Shown here: in pieces, positions 34,665-43,471 of the stretch
Position numbering within the stretch: the stretch's first letter is position 1
How the letters are laid out: the number at the start of each line of letters is the position of its first letter
Notes under the pieces: generated by a model
The model's input: the letters and a program-made list of their open reading frames with translations, nothing else
Told to the model about the DNA's origin: nothing
Databases searched by the model: none
NCBI RefSeq assembly: GCF_007991455.1
Contig: NZ_BJYJ01000013.1
Location: forward strand, 1 to 64,000
From: Chryseobacterium hagamense
GTDB taxonomy: Bacteria; Bacteroidota; Bacteroidia; Flavobacteriales; Weeksellaceae
Length of the DNA stretch: 64,000 nucleotides
Reading direction: 5' to 3'
Translations under genes and position numbers: made by a program

Positions 34665-35142
34665 CTGATGTAATTTTGTTTAAATTTAGGGAAAATATAA
34701 GAAAAAACTATTGTGTGGAAGCAAAGTTTTCACGAAGAGCCGGGCTGTTTATCGTTTTTAACGGGATGAAAATACCGTTACACCCAATGTTGATTTTATA
34801 CATCCCTTCGTGACTCCATTTTCTGTTTTCAAAGGAAACTGAGCTACAATTAATCCTTAATATTTTGAATATGGCGATCCTCCTGCCACCGGACGGCATC
34901 GGGATTTAATTTAAACTGTCCTTTCCAGGACTTCATTTTCTGCTGTATTTGACAGGAGAAACTTCCGGCATCCGGCACCCTTCTTCCAGCCGCTTAATCC
35001 AGGTTCTCCTTCGGGTTCACGTTCAGCAAGCAGCAAAATTTTTAATTCATATCTGATCATCCTGCTGATAAGAAAAACTACCGGGATCCGGTCTCCGTAT
35101 TCCATCCAGATCATCCAATTTCCAATTCGAGTTCATGTTCAA
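34665..35142. other. Gene-free interval with family A repeat
   Basis: Short open frames here (34708-34899 and 34911-35114, minus) are not convincing; the second translates the repeat itself. The interval holds the long family A copy at 34951-35024 and an extra partial unit near 35125-35145. Confidence 0.6.
34951..35024 (-). repeat. Dispersed repeat family A, long copy
   Basis: On the minus strand it reads GAACGTGAACCCGAAGGAG, CTGGATTAAGCGGCTGGAAG, AAGGGTGCCGGATGCCGGAAG and TTTCTCCTGTC, nearly the same as the copy at 48891. Confidence 0.65.
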
Positions 35143-35525
35143 TTAAACCAGGCGGCATGGGACTTCGAGGTCTTCCGTGAGGTAATAGCTGCAGCACAAC
35201 CGGTGATAGCCGTCTGCGATAATGAGTTTTTCCTGGTTGCCCCGTACCAGGAGAATGGGTGACAGTTTTTTGCTGTTCTTTACTTTTTTAAGGTTTTCCC
35301 TGACGTGAATGTTGTCTTTCGGAAGCAGAGGCAGGCTGCTGGCGCGGAAAATATCCTTCGACTTTTTACGGACGGTTTTGCCTGCTGCAGTTTCTCTACA
35401 AATGCCGCAGCTGCATCGGGTTCAAAAATCAGTTCGAGGTAATCCTGAGCGGCGGGAAAATCATGGGTTTCCGGCTCGGGAAGCCAGATGTTGCTGTATC
35501 CGGCGGCTTTTTGTTTGGCATTCAT
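35143..35525 (-). pseudogene. Frameshifted ParB-like (ParB/sulfiredoxin fold) small protein
   Basis: The N-terminal part is in one frame (MNAKQKAAGYSNIWLPEPET to AAAFVEKLQQ). The conserved second half continues in the frame shifted by -1: AGKTVRKKSKDIFRASSLPL, then LPKDNIHVRENLKKVKN, LSPILLVRGNQEKLIIADGY, HRLCCSYYLTEDLEVPC and RLV, stop at 35143. The switch falls near 35375-35385. The ADGYHR motif is the ParB/sulfiredoxin-like nucleotide site and matches my memory of intact flavobacterial homologues of about 125 residues. Without a shift the first frame runs into an unrelated tail ending at 35280. It follows the MgtC-family gene by 10 bp. A real disruption or a sequencing error are both possible. 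Confidence 0.75.
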
Positions 35526-35535
35526 TGGATATATG

Positions 35536-36180
35536 TTAAAATTGGTATGCATGGATCCGGGTATCGTTCATCATCTGACGGATAAGCGTCTGGTGGCTGC
35601 CGATATTTCCGGTGATTTTCCAGGTCGTATTACAACCGTTGGCATCATAACGTTGGCGGACCAGGGAGTATTTCAGTCCATAGCGGTTAAAAAGTGTTTC
35701 GCAGTATTCCAGATCCTTTTGATCCAAAGTCGTGATGGAATATTCCCTGATTTTATGGCGGTTGTCGATAAATTCCTGCAGATAGGAAAGCAAAGTAAGG
35801 ATTAGCAGGACCAATGCTACCCCCAACAATGCCAGATAGATATGTCCGGAGCCGATGCACATTCCCAGAGAAGCGGTGGCCCAGATGGTGGTGGCCGTCG
35901 TGATGCCGCCGATTTTATTGTCATCCTTAAAGATTACGCCGGCCCCGAGAAACCCGATCCCGGTAACGATATTGGCCGCGAGCCGGTCCGGATTCGAGAT
36001 CCCGATCTTCAGGGAAAGGATGGTAAAAAGACAGGATCCGAAACTGATCAGGATGAAAGTCCTTAATCCGGCGGATTTATTCCGGTATTCCCGCTCGGCG
36101 CCGATCAAAAGGCCGATGATGACGGAAATGATGATCAGCAATAAGTCATTTCCGGTGGTCCACGTTCCGATTATTTTCAT
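35536..36180 (-). CDS. MgtC/SapB-family membrane protein
   Basis: 214 residues. Four to five hydrophobic helices in the first 130 residues with the family blocks GLLIGAEREYRNKSAGLRTF, IGFLGAGVIF and TTATTIWATASLG. The C-terminal 70 residues resemble an ACT-like regulatory domain. MgtC proteins are linked to survival under low magnesium and to membrane potential, but the biochemical role of generic members is unsettled. The frameshifted gene lies directly downstream. Confidence 0.9.
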   Translation of the reverse strand: MKIIGTWTTGNDLLLIIISVIIGLLIGAEREYRNKSAGLRTFILISFGSCLFTILSLKIGISNPDRLAANIVTGIGFLGAGVIFKDDNKIGGITTATTIWATASLGMCIGSGHIYLALLGVALVLLILTLLSYLQEFIDNRHKIREYSITTLDQKDLEYCETLFNRYGLKYSLVRQRYDANGCNTTWKITGNIGSHQTLIRQMMNDTRIHAYQF

Positions 36181-36258
36181 GAGGTAATTAATATCAAAAA
36201 TATAAAATAATCAGCTGTGAAGTTGGGGATAGGGAATTAAAATTTAATTAAATATAAC

Positions 36259-36293
36259 AGGCTGGAAGATGGATGCCGCAAGCTGGAAGTTTT
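36259..36293 (+). repeat. Dispersed repeat family A, short copy
   Basis: AGGCTGGAAGATGGATGCC, GCAAGCTGGAAGTTTT. Confidence 0.55.
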
Positions 36294-36629
36294 ATAATCG
36301 AATACAATCACGTGCAAATCAAAAATATTATGTATGATATTATACGAACAGGTATTTTTTAAACCTGCTTTTATTTTTAAACGCAGAGATTATTTTTCAT
36401 ACTGTATAACGTAAGCTGGCAAAGAAAGGATCAGGTAAATGACCTGATGAAGCGTATGCATCATCAATATGTTTTATTAGTAATAATGCCGCTTTTCCTC
36501 TGTTCTTTAAGATATTAATGACGATCAGATTTTGCGTTTAAGAAGTAATGATCTTGAGCATCAGTGAGAATTTATGGTGCTGAATTAAACCTGACGGATT
36601 TTTGGAACCCGTAAGGCTGGGAGTGATAT

Positions 36630-36660
36630 GAATAAAAAAACCTCCCTTCCGGGAGGCCAA
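36630..36660 (-). terminator. Intrinsic terminator of guaA
   Basis: On the minus strand CCTCCC GGAA GGGAGG followed by TTTTTTTATT, about 95 nt after the stop codon. Confidence 0.75.
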
Positions 36661-36752
36661 AAAAACACAAATGATGAAAAAAAATTATTTCGAAGTACAA
36701 AGGTATTCCGAAGAAATTTATTTTGTTATGCGTAGAATCAATTTCGTTAAAA

Positions 36753-38282
36753 TTATTCCCACTCGATGGTTGCAGGCGGTTTGCTTGAAATATCGTACGC
36801 AACTCTGTTGATTCCTCTTACTTCATTAATGATTCTGCCGGAAACGGTATCCAGGAATTCGTAAGGAAGCCTGCTCCACGTCGCGGTCATGAAATCGATG
36901 GTATTTGCCGAACGTACTACTGCCGTATATTCATAGGTTCTTTCGTCACCCATTACCCCCACGGATTTTACAGGAAGCAATACCACGAAAGCCTGGGAAA
37001 CTTTTTCGTACAGGTCGTTTTTATAGAGTTCTTCAATAAAAATATCGTCAGCTTCCTGCAGGATTTTTACTTTCTCAGCATCTACGGCACCCAGTATCCT
37101 GATTCCCAATCCGGGTCCGGGGAAAGGGTGGCGGTGTACCAGATGATGAGGAATACCCAATTCTTCCCCCACTTTTCTTACTTCATCCTTGAAGAGTTCT
37201 CTTAAAGGTTCCAACAGTTCGAATTCCATTTCTTCCGGAAGTCCGCCGACGTTGTGGTGGGACTTGATCACGGCAGACGGTCCGTTTACCGACTGGCTTT
37301 CGATCACATCCGGGTAAATGGTTCCCTGGGCCAGGAATTTCGCGCCTTCGATTTTATGGGATTCTTCGTCGAAGACGTGGATGAATTCGTTTCCGATGAT
37401 CTTTCTCTTGGCTTCAGGATCATCAACGCCTGCCAGTTTTGATAAAAACCGTTCTTTGGCATCCACCAGTTTGATGTTCATGTGGAAATGCTCCCCGTAA
37501 TTGTCCATCACTTTTTTATCTTCATCTTTTCTCAGCAATCCGGTATCTACAAAGATACAGGTCAGCTGATCGCCGATGGCTTTGTGGATCAGTACTGCCG
37601 CTACGGAAGAATCCACTCCGCCGGAAAGGCCGAGGATTACCTTCTGATCCCCTACTTTTTCACGGATTTCGTTTACGGTTTTCTCGATATAGTTCGTCAG
37701 TTTCCAGTTTCTCTCCGCTTCGCAGATCCCGAATACGAAATTTTCCAGCATTTTGCCGCCTTCTTCGGTGTGGGAAACTTCCGGGTGGAACTGGACGCAG
37801 TAAATTTTCTTTTCTTCGTTGGCGATTGACGCAATCACTCCGGATTTTGCATTCAGTTCAAATCCTGCAGGAAGCTCTCCTACCTCATCGAAATGGCTCA
37901 TCCAAACCACAGAATTGTTGGTCACGCCTTTTAATAAAGAAGATTCCTTTACAATTTCCAGGTGGGCTTTGCCATATTCCCCTTTTACGCCTTTGTGTAC
38001 TTTTCCGCCCATCAGGTGTGCGGTAAGCTGCATGCCGTAGCAGATTCCCAATACCGGGATCCCCTGTTCGTATAATTCTTTCTTTACAAGGTGTGCATTT
38101 TCCGCATTGACGGAACTCGGACCTCCGGACAGGATGATTCCTTTCGGCTGTTTTTCAAGGATGGTTTCCAAGGGGGTGTTGAATGGTAGAATTTCGGAGT
38201 ATACGCCCATCTCACGGATTCTGCGTCCGATAAGCTGGTTGTACTGGGATCCGAAATCCAAGATGATAATACCGTTGTTCAT
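36753..38282 (-). CDS. guaA: GMP synthase (glutamine-hydrolysing)
   Basis: 509 residues. Class I amidotransferase domain with nucleophile Cys81 (GICYGMQ) and His166/Glu168 (FHPEV), then the ATP-pyrophosphatase domain with LGLSGGVDSS (217-226), and the C-terminal dimerisation domain ending KPPATIEWE. It converts XMP to GMP. It lies last in the purine gene run, 228 bp after purD with a terminator and a GC-rich repeat between, so it is probably a separate transcription unit. Confidence 0.97.
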   Translation of the reverse strand: MNNGIIILDFGSQYNQLIGRRIREMGVYSEILPFNTPLETILEKQPKGIILSGGPSSVNAENAHLVKKELYEQGIPVLGICYGMQLTAHLMGGKVHKGVKGEYGKAHLEIVKESSLLKGVTNNSVVWMSHFDEVGELPAGFELNAKSGVIASIANEEKKIYCVQFHPEVSHTEEGGKMLENFVFGICEAERNWKLTNYIEKTVNEIREKVGDQKVILGLSGGVDSSVAAVLIHKAIGDQLTCIFVDTGLLRKDEDKKVMDNYGEHFHMNIKLVDAKERFLSKLAGVDDPEAKRKIIGNEFIHVFDEESHKIEGAKFLAQGTIYPDVIESQSVNGPSAVIKSHHNVGGLPEEMEFELLEPLRELFKDEVRKVGEELGIPHHLVHRHPFPGPGLGIRILGAVDAEKVKILQEADDIFIEELYKNDLYEKVSQAFVVLLPVKSVGVMGDERTYEYTAVVRSANTIDFMTATWSRLPYEFLDTVSGRIINEVRGINRVAYDISSKPPATIEWE

Positions 38283-38387
38283 TTTATAACTGATGAATAA
38301 TGATTGATAATTGATATTTGACCGGATTAAAGCCCGGTCTTACTGATAATCTTTGCTAAAAGACTGCCGTTTCCTATAAGACCACTG

Positions 38388-38480
38388 CCCTAGCCCTGAT
38401 AGGAGCGGTTACCCCACAGCGGGCCGGCAAGGCCGGGGCGCGAGGAGTATGAGCGGACAGCAGGTTCCCGGCTCCTTAAA
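38388..38480 (+). repeat. GC-rich dispersed repeat family C, copy 1
   Basis: Core shared with 53749-53838: AGCGGTTACCCCACAGCGGG, a variable GC stem, GGCGCGAGGAGTATGAGCGG and an AGC end. Much richer in GC than its surroundings, with self-complementary stretches (CCGGCAAGGCCGG). Confidence 0.75.
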
Positions 38481-38505
38481 AAAAAGCCCCGAAAAATCAG
38501 GGCAT
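38477..38505 (-). terminator. Intrinsic terminator of purD
   Basis: On the minus strand GCCCTGA TTTT TCGGGGC followed by eight T. It lies directly after the purD stop codon. Confidence 0.88.
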
Positions 38506-38510
38506 TATTT

Positions 38511-39749
38511 TTAAAACTTTCCGATGTCTTCTCTGTAGAAGCCGTAATCGAAATGTACGTGGCCTGCGTCTTCGTATACTTTCTTGCGGGCATCTTCATA
38601 GGTGGCTCCGGTTGCTACAATGTTCAGCACCCTTCCACCGTTGGAAACCACTTTGTCTCCCTTGCGGATGGCACCTGCGTATAAAAGCGTACTGTGCTTC
38701 ACGCGGTCTTCCCCTACAATTTCGAAACCGGTCTCGATGTTTCTCGGATAACCTCCTGAACACATCACCAGACAAACGGCTTTTTCGTCCTTAAATTTCA
38801 GTTCGATGTCTTTTCCTTCCATACAGTCCTGGATCACATCCAAGAGATTGTTTTCCATCAAAGCCATCAGCACCTGGGTTTCAGGATCTCCGAATCTCAT
38901 GTTGTATTCCAGAAGATAAGTTCCTTTTTTGGTTACCATCAGTCCGAAGAAGATGATCCCTTTGAAGTTAAAACCTTCCGCTTTCAGTCCGTTCACGGTA
39001 GTTTCCAGAATATTCTTCTCGAAATCCGCGTAGTGTTCCGGGGTAAATTCAGGGCTTGGCGCCACGCATCCCATTCCGCCGGTGTTGTGTCCGGTATCTC
39101 CGTTTCCTGCTTTTTTATAATCTTTGGCAGCGATACACGGGAACAATTTGTTTCCGTTGGAGAAAGCGATGATGGAAGCTTCAAAACCGTCAAGGAATTC
39201 CTCGATCACCAGTCTGATTCCGGCATCCCCGAAGATTCTTTTGATCATGAAATCGTGGATGGTTGCTTCCGCCTCTTCACGGGTATCACAGATGACCACG
39301 CCTTTCCCTCCGGCAAGGCCGCTGGCTTTTACCACCAACGGATATTCGTGATCCTGAACGTAGGAAATAGCATCGTTGTATGAATCAAATACTTTGGCAG
39401 TTGCCGTTTTGATACCATAGGTCTGCATGAATTTCTTGGAAAATGCCTTACTTCCTTCAAGGCTGGCCACTTTCTGGTTAGGGCCGAACACCTTAAGGTC
39501 GTGCTTTTTGAATTCATCTCTGATCCCTTCTACCAGAGGAGCTTCAGGACCTACGATGGTAAGGTCCACTTTTTCCTTGATGGCAAAATCCCTGAGATCT
39601 TTAATATCGGGTACGTTCACATTCTGTCCTATTACATCTGTTGTCGCATTCCCGTTGGCAAAAAACATTTTTGAAATTCTCGGGTCATTCTGAAGCTTTA
39701 CTGCCAAAGCAGATTCCCTTCCCCCTTCACCTATGATTAATATTCTCAT
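38511..39749 (-). CDS. purD: Phosphoribosylamine-glycine ligase (GARS)
   Basis: 412 residues. ATP-grasp enzyme joining phosphoribosylamine and glycine, the second step of purine synthesis. Seen are the N-terminal GEGGRESA loop, the central AGGKGVVI phosphate loop and the metal-binding NMRFGDPETQ. A promoter with both boxes precedes it, so it can be expressed apart from purMNH. Confidence 0.96.
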   Translation of the reverse strand: MRILIIGEGGRESALAVKLQNDPRISKMFFANGNATTDVIGQNVNVPDIKDLRDFAIKEKVDLTIVGPEAPLVEGIRDEFKKHDLKVFGPNQKVASLEGSKAFSKKFMQTYGIKTATAKVFDSYNDAISYVQDHEYPLVVKASGLAGGKGVVICDTREEAEATIHDFMIKRIFGDAGIRLVIEEFLDGFEASIIAFSNGNKLFPCIAAKDYKKAGNGDTGHNTGGMGCVAPSPEFTPEHYADFEKNILETTVNGLKAEGFNFKGIIFFGLMVTKKGTYLLEYNMRFGDPETQVLMALMENNLLDVIQDCMEGKDIELKFKDEKAVCLVMCSGGYPRNIETGFEIVGEDRVKHSTLLYAGAIRKGDKVVSNGGRVLNIVATGATYEDARKKVYEDAGHVHFDYGFYREDIGKF

Positions 39750-39779
39750 ACTGTATTTAATTAACTAGTCTATAATTTA

Positions 39780-39811
39780 CAAATATATCATTTTGGATGG
39801 TATAAATACAA
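39780..39811 (-). promoter_or_regulatory. Promoter of purD
   Basis: TTG (39809-39811), 21 nt, TATATTTG (39780-39787) on the minus strand, 30 nt before the start codon. Confidence 0.6.
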
Positions 39812-39840
39812 TCCGGATTATTTTTTTAATTCTATTTTAA

Positions 39841-41358
39841 TTAGTGCAAAAAGTGTCTGATCCCGGTGAACATCATCGGAATGTTGTGCTCATTGGCTGC
39901 ATCGATGCTGTCCTGGTCTTTTACGCTTCCACCCGGCTGGATGATCGCGGTGATGCCTTCCTGCGCGCAGAAATCCACTACATCGCGGAAAGGGAAAAAC
40001 GCGTCGGAAGCAAGAACCAGCGTTCCTGAGAATTTTTCTTTTGCTCTTTCGATCGCCTGTTGGGTTGCCCAGATCCGGTTGACCTGACCGCCGCCGATCC
40101 CGAAAGCCTGAATTCCGTTGGACACTACGATCGCGTTGGATTTTACATATTTTACCACCCTTTGGGAGAACAGCAATGCTTTTCTCTGCTCTTCGGTAGG
40201 CTGGGTTTCAGTTACCACCTTAATATCATCTGAAAAAATACTGTCGTTGTCCTGAACCAGGATTCCGCCGTCAATCTTCACCCAGGTCTGTTTATCGGAA
40301 ACAGGGTTAACGATTTTAATGATTCTCAGATTCTTTTTCTTTCTTAAAACTTCCAGGGCTTCCTCATCAAATTCAGGAGCCATTACGATTTCAAGAAACG
40401 TTTTGTTCAGTTCTTCCGCCGTTGCCGCATCGATTTTGTAGTTCATTGCAACAATTCCGCCAAAGATGGAAACCGGGTCGCATTCGAATGTTTTCTGATA
40501 GGTTTCAAGGGCTGAAGTTCCGATGGCCACTCCACAAGGGGTAGAATGTTTTACGGCACAACAGGCCATTTCTTCCTTAAACTCAGTAACGACTTTCCAG
40601 CAAAGGTCCATATCTCTTAAATTATTAAAAGACAATTCTTTACCGCCCAACTGTTCAAAATCCTTCATGGCGCCGTTCTCGAAAGTAGAAACATAGTATG
40701 CTGCCGTCTGGTGAGGGTTTTCACCGTATCTCAGATCGGAAACTTTTTTGTAGGATGCATTCAGATAAGCAGGATAGTCTTCATCAAGAAGCATTCTTGA
40801 GATGGCTGCGTCATAAGCCGAGGTAAGGTTGAATACTTTTCCGGCCAGCTTTTTACGGGTTTCGATGTAAGTATCGCCGTTCTGTTCCATTTCTGCCTGT
40901 ACGGATGCATAATCTTCCGCATCGGTAATTACCGTCACCGAGTCAAAGTTTTTGGCAGCAGAACGAAGCATCGAAGGACCTCCGATGTCGATGAATTCTA
41001 CCTTTTCGTGAAGGGAAATCTCTTTGTTTACGTTTTCAAAGAACGGGTAAAGATTCACGATCACCATGTCGATCAGCCCGATCCCATGTTCCTGAACGGT
41101 GTTCATGTGTTCCTCATTGGAACGCACCGCCAAAAGTCCGCCGTGTACTTTCGGGTGAAGCGTCTTCACTCTTCCGTCCAGCATTTCGGGAAAATCGGTT
41201 ACCTCATCAATCTGAATGGGATTTAAACCAGCGTCTTTCAAATGTTTGAACGTCCCTCCTGTAGAAATCAGTTCATAGTTGCGGGCTTCCAGAAACTGAG
41301 CGAATCCGATCAATCCGCTTTTGTCAGAAACACTGATTAAAACTCTCTTTTTACTCAT
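39841..41358 (-). CDS. purH: Bifunctional AICAR transformylase / IMP cyclohydrolase
   Basis: 505 residues. The N-terminal IMP cyclohydrolase domain ([13 protein letters not shown] onward, with TGGTF and [14 protein letters not shown]) is followed by the AICAR formyltransferase with Lys/His in AVKHSTPCG. It performs the last two steps to IMP. C-terminus [11 protein letters not shown] is standard. Between purH and purN lies a repeat of family D (41493-41550). Confidence 0.97.
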   Translation of the reverse strand: MSKKRVLISVSDKSGLIGFAQFLEARNYELISTGGTFKHLKDAGLNPIQIDEVTDFPEMLDGRVKTLHPKVHGGLLAVRSNEEHMNTVQEHGIGLIDMVIVNLYPFFENVNKEISLHEKVEFIDIGGPSMLRSAAKNFDSVTVITDAEDYASVQAEMEQNGDTYIETRKKLAGKVFNLTSAYDAAISRMLLDEDYPAYLNASYKKVSDLRYGENPHQTAAYYVSTFENGAMKDFEQLGGKELSFNNLRDMDLCWKVVTEFKEEMACCAVKHSTPCGVAIGTSALETYQKTFECDPVSIFGGIVAMNYKIDAATAEELNKTFLEIVMAPEFDEEALEVLRKKKNLRIIKIVNPVSDKQTWVKIDGGILVQDNDSIFSDDIKVVTETQPTEEQRKALLFSQRVVKYVKSNAIVVSNGIQAFGIGGGQVNRIWATQQAIERAKEKFSGTLVLASDAFFPFRDVVDFCAQEGITAIIQPGGSVKDQDSIDAANEHNIPMMFTGIRHFLH

Positions 41359-41492
41359 TTTACTTTCGATTTTTTACTTTTTACAGCTATTTCAAACTGT
41401 AGACCGGTTCTTTCACCTCCGGTCTTTATTTTTACTTAGATTTTTCTTTATTTGAACACTTTATTCAATGCTGCTGCCTGGATCACTTACTA

Positions 41493-41550
41493 ACCACCCC
41501 GTCAAAAATTCTTTGTGAATTTTTGCCATCCCTCCAGGGGAGGGAATTTT
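41493..41550 (+). repeat. Palindromic repeat family D, copy 1
   Basis: ACCACCCCGTCAAAAATTC, hairpin CAAAAATTC/GAATTTTTG, then CCATCCCTCCAGGGGAGGG and AATTTT. Located between purN and purH. Confidence 0.7.
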
Positions 41551-41555
41551 CTTTA

Positions 41556-42122
41556 TTACCCGTTGCCCAATACTTTGTTGATGGCTTCCGGGAAGATTTC
41601 ATATTCCACCTCATGAACTTTCTGAGCAATGGTTTCCGCGGTATCTTCTTCCGTTACCGGAAATGATTTCTGAAGGATAGCTTCCCCTTCATCAATTCCC
41701 GGTGTTACAAAATGCACGGTGGCGCCGCTCTCTTTTTCCCTGGCTTCGATCACCGCCTGATGCACATGGTGTCCCCACATTCCTTTTCCTCCGAATTTCG
41801 GAAGCAGTGCCGGATGGATGTTGATGATCTTTCCGGTCCAGTTTTCACAGAATTCAGGCTTCAGGATGGACAAGAATCCGGCCAATACGATGAGATCCGT
41901 ATTTTCGGGGATTATTTTTCCCAGCTCACTGCCGAAATTTTTCCCTCTCGGAATAAGAACGTTTTCGATGTTATGTTTTTTTGCCCTTTCCAGTCCGAAA
42001 CACTCCCGGTCGGCTACCACCAAAGATACTTTGGCATCCGGGATCTCCCCGCTGTCGATGGTATCCATGATCCGCTGAAGGTTGGTTCCTGAACCTGAAA
42101 CGAGCACAACGATGTTTTTCAT
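41556..42122 (-). CDS. purN: Phosphoribosylglycinamide formyltransferase
   Basis: 188 residues. Formyl-tetrahydrofolate-dependent GAR transformylase. Active-site landmarks are IINIHPALLP (Asn/His) and GIDEGEAIL (Asp). The start MKNIVVLVSGSGTNLQ is canonical. It lies 82 bp after purM; that gap is filled with TAACAATG-type repeats. Confidence 0.96.
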   Translation of the reverse strand: MKNIVVLVSGSGTNLQRIMDTIDSGEIPDAKVSLVVADRECFGLERAKKHNIENVLIPRGKNFGSELGKIIPENTDLIVLAGFLSILKPEFCENWTGKIINIHPALLPKFGGKGMWGHHVHQAVIEAREKESGATVHFVTPGIDEGEAILQKSFPVTEEDTAETIAQKVHEVEYEIFPEAINKVLGNG

Positions 42123-42123
42123 A

Positions 42124-42200
42124 ATTATAATGTAACAATGTATCAGTATACCAGTGTAACAATGTTTAAGATTGGTAAATTGCTACAATGGTAAATTGCT
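42124..42200. repeat. TAACAATG-type degenerate repeats between purM and purN
   Basis: GTAACAATGTATCAG, GTGTAACAATGTTTAAG and two copies of GGTAAATTGCTACA in 75 bp. Confidence 0.5.
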
Positions 42201-42204
42201 ACAT

Positions 42205-43197
42205 TTATATTGAGAGATTGATCTTTTCATTTCCTTCGGTAATTTCCCCGATTTCATAGGCATCATCCAGAAGATGAAGAATTTTTTCCGCATGTTCCGC
42301 ATCTACCACAACGATCATTCCCACACCCATATTGAAGGTTCCGAACATTTCCTCGCGTGCGATCCCGCCTCTTTTTTCAAGCTCCAGCATAATGCTTGGA
42401 ATTTTAATTGTTGAAGCATCGATGGAAGCACATAAACCATCAGCAATGATTCTCGGGATATTTTCATACAAACCGCCTCCGGTGATGTGGGCAATCCCAG
42501 CCACTTTCACTTCCTCAAGGATTTTGTGAATGTCTTTATAATATAATTTGGTAGGTACCAAAAGGGTTTCGTACAGAGGTTTGCCTTCGAATTCTTCGTT
42601 AAAATCCGGGAATACTTTCCTTACCAGCGAGAATCCGTTGGAATGGAATCCTGAACTTGGCAAAGCAATAATCTTGTCTCCGGCCTTGATCTGTGAACCG
42701 TCGATGATTTCATCTTTCTCAACAATCCCTACGCAGAATCCGGCAACATCATAATCTCCCGGCTGGTACATCCCCGGCATTTCCGCCGTTTCACCACCGA
42801 TCAGGGCACAGTTGTTGTCTTTACAGGCATTTACCATTCCCAGAACGATTTCGGCAGCAATTTCGGAATCCAGTTTTCCGCAGGCCAGGTAATCGAGGAA
42901 GAATAAAGGTTTTGCTCCATGGCAAAGGATATCGTTGGCACACATGGCAAAACAGTCTACCCCGATGGAATCGTATTGTTTGGAATCTAAAGCTACTTTC
43001 AGCTTCGTTCCTACCCCGTCGGTTCCGGAAACAAGTACCGGATTTCTGTATCCTCCGATTTCATAGAATGCCCCGAAACTCCCCAGATGATTCAGTACAT
43101 TGGAGTTATGGGTTTCACCCACCGCTTTTTTGATCTTGTCAACGGTTTTATATCCTTCTTCTTTGTCTACGCCTGCTGATTTGTATGTGTTGCTCAT
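42205..43197 (-). CDS. purM: Phosphoribosylformylglycinamidine cyclo-ligase (AIR synthetase)
   Basis: 330 residues. Makes aminoimidazole ribotide from FGAM with ATP. Blocks seen: YKSAGVDKEEGYKTVDKIK (start), GTDGVGTKLKVA, GGETAEMPGMY and HITGGGLYENIPR. First gene of the purM-purN-purH run; a promoter, small open frame and terminator precede it. Confidence 0.97.
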   Translation of the reverse strand: MSNTYKSAGVDKEEGYKTVDKIKKAVGETHNSNVLNHLGSFGAFYEIGGYRNPVLVSGTDGVGTKLKVALDSKQYDSIGVDCFAMCANDILCHGAKPLFFLDYLACGKLDSEIAAEIVLGMVNACKDNNCALIGGETAEMPGMYQPGDYDVAGFCVGIVEKDEIIDGSQIKAGDKIIALPSSGFHSNGFSLVRKVFPDFNEEFEGKPLYETLLVPTKLYYKDIHKILEEVKVAGIAHITGGGLYENIPRIIADGLCASIDASTIKIPSIMLELEKRGGIAREEMFGTFNMGVGMIVVVDAEHAEKILHLLDDAYEIGEITEGNEKINLSI

Positions 43198-43204
43198 AAT
43201 ATTT

Positions 43205-43262
43205 TTAAATAATCTAGCAATGCTTCAGTTTAACAGTGTAACAATGCTTTCAACAGGTAACA
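43205..43262. repeat. TAACAATG-type degenerate repeats before purM
   Basis: AGCAATGCTTCAGTTTAACAG, GTGTAACAATGCTTTC and GGTAACATTG, similar to the unit between purM and purN. Confidence 0.45.
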
Positions 43263-43310
43263 TTGATAAACCGGCACATTATATTGTCTTTTATTTCAAA
43301 TTTTAAAAAC

Positions 43311-43342
43311 AAAAAAGCCGACAATCTTGGTAGATTATCGGC
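43311..43342 (-). terminator. Intrinsic terminator (possible attenuator) upstream of purM
   Basis: On the minus strand GCCGATAATCT ACCA AGATTGTCGGC followed by six T. An 11-bp stem with one G-T pair, 114 nt before purM and 8 nt after a 24-codon open frame. Confidence 0.8.
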
Positions 43343-43349
43343 CGTTGTA

Positions 43350-43424
43350 TTATCTGAGAATTTCAGAGCCCACAATATTCCCTTTTTCGGAGAAACATTC
43401 TTTAAAAGTGGTCTGAATATTCAT
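43350..43424 (-). CDS. Putative 24-residue leader peptide of the pur operon
   Basis: ATG at 43424, stop TAA at 43350; peptide MNIQTTFKECFSEKGNIVGS plus EILR. It begins about 10 nt after the predicted start of a transcript from a near-perfect promoter (43440-43470) and ends just before an intrinsic terminator. No run of one codon suggests which signal would be sensed. It may instead be an independent small gene with its own terminator. Translation is unproven. Confidence 0.4.
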   Translation of the reverse strand: MNIQTTFKECFSEKGNIVGSEILR

Positions 43425-43439
43425 CTTTTTTTCTTTTTG

Positions 43440-43470
43440 CAAAGATATTAATTTTATATTAATTTTCAAA
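43440..43470 (-). promoter_or_regulatory. Strong Bacteroidetes promoter upstream of the pur leader
   Basis: TTTG at 43467-43470, 19 nt, TATCTTTG at 43440-43447 on the minus strand, exactly the consensus layout. Confidence 0.75.
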
Positions 43471-43471
43471 T

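Larger units (their letters stand above)
36181..36752. other. Gene-free interval downstream of guaA
   Basis: No convincing gene. It holds a short family A copy at 36259-36293 and the guaA terminator at 36630-36660; the rest is AT-rich without visible structure. Confidence 0.6.

Noticed and set aside
34911..35114. Short minus-strand frame of 67 codons
   Set aside because: Its middle is the translation of repeat family A, so the frame is an accident of the repeat.
35370..35390. Programmed -1 ribosomal frameshift in the ParB-like gene
   Set aside because: No X-XXY-YYZ slippery heptamer in the zero frame and no clear downstream pseudoknot; a plain indel is simpler.
35280..35552. 90-codon protein ending at 35280 as an intact gene
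   Set aside because: The last third is low-quality sequence while the neighbouring frame carries a conserved-looking domain; a frameshift explains both better.
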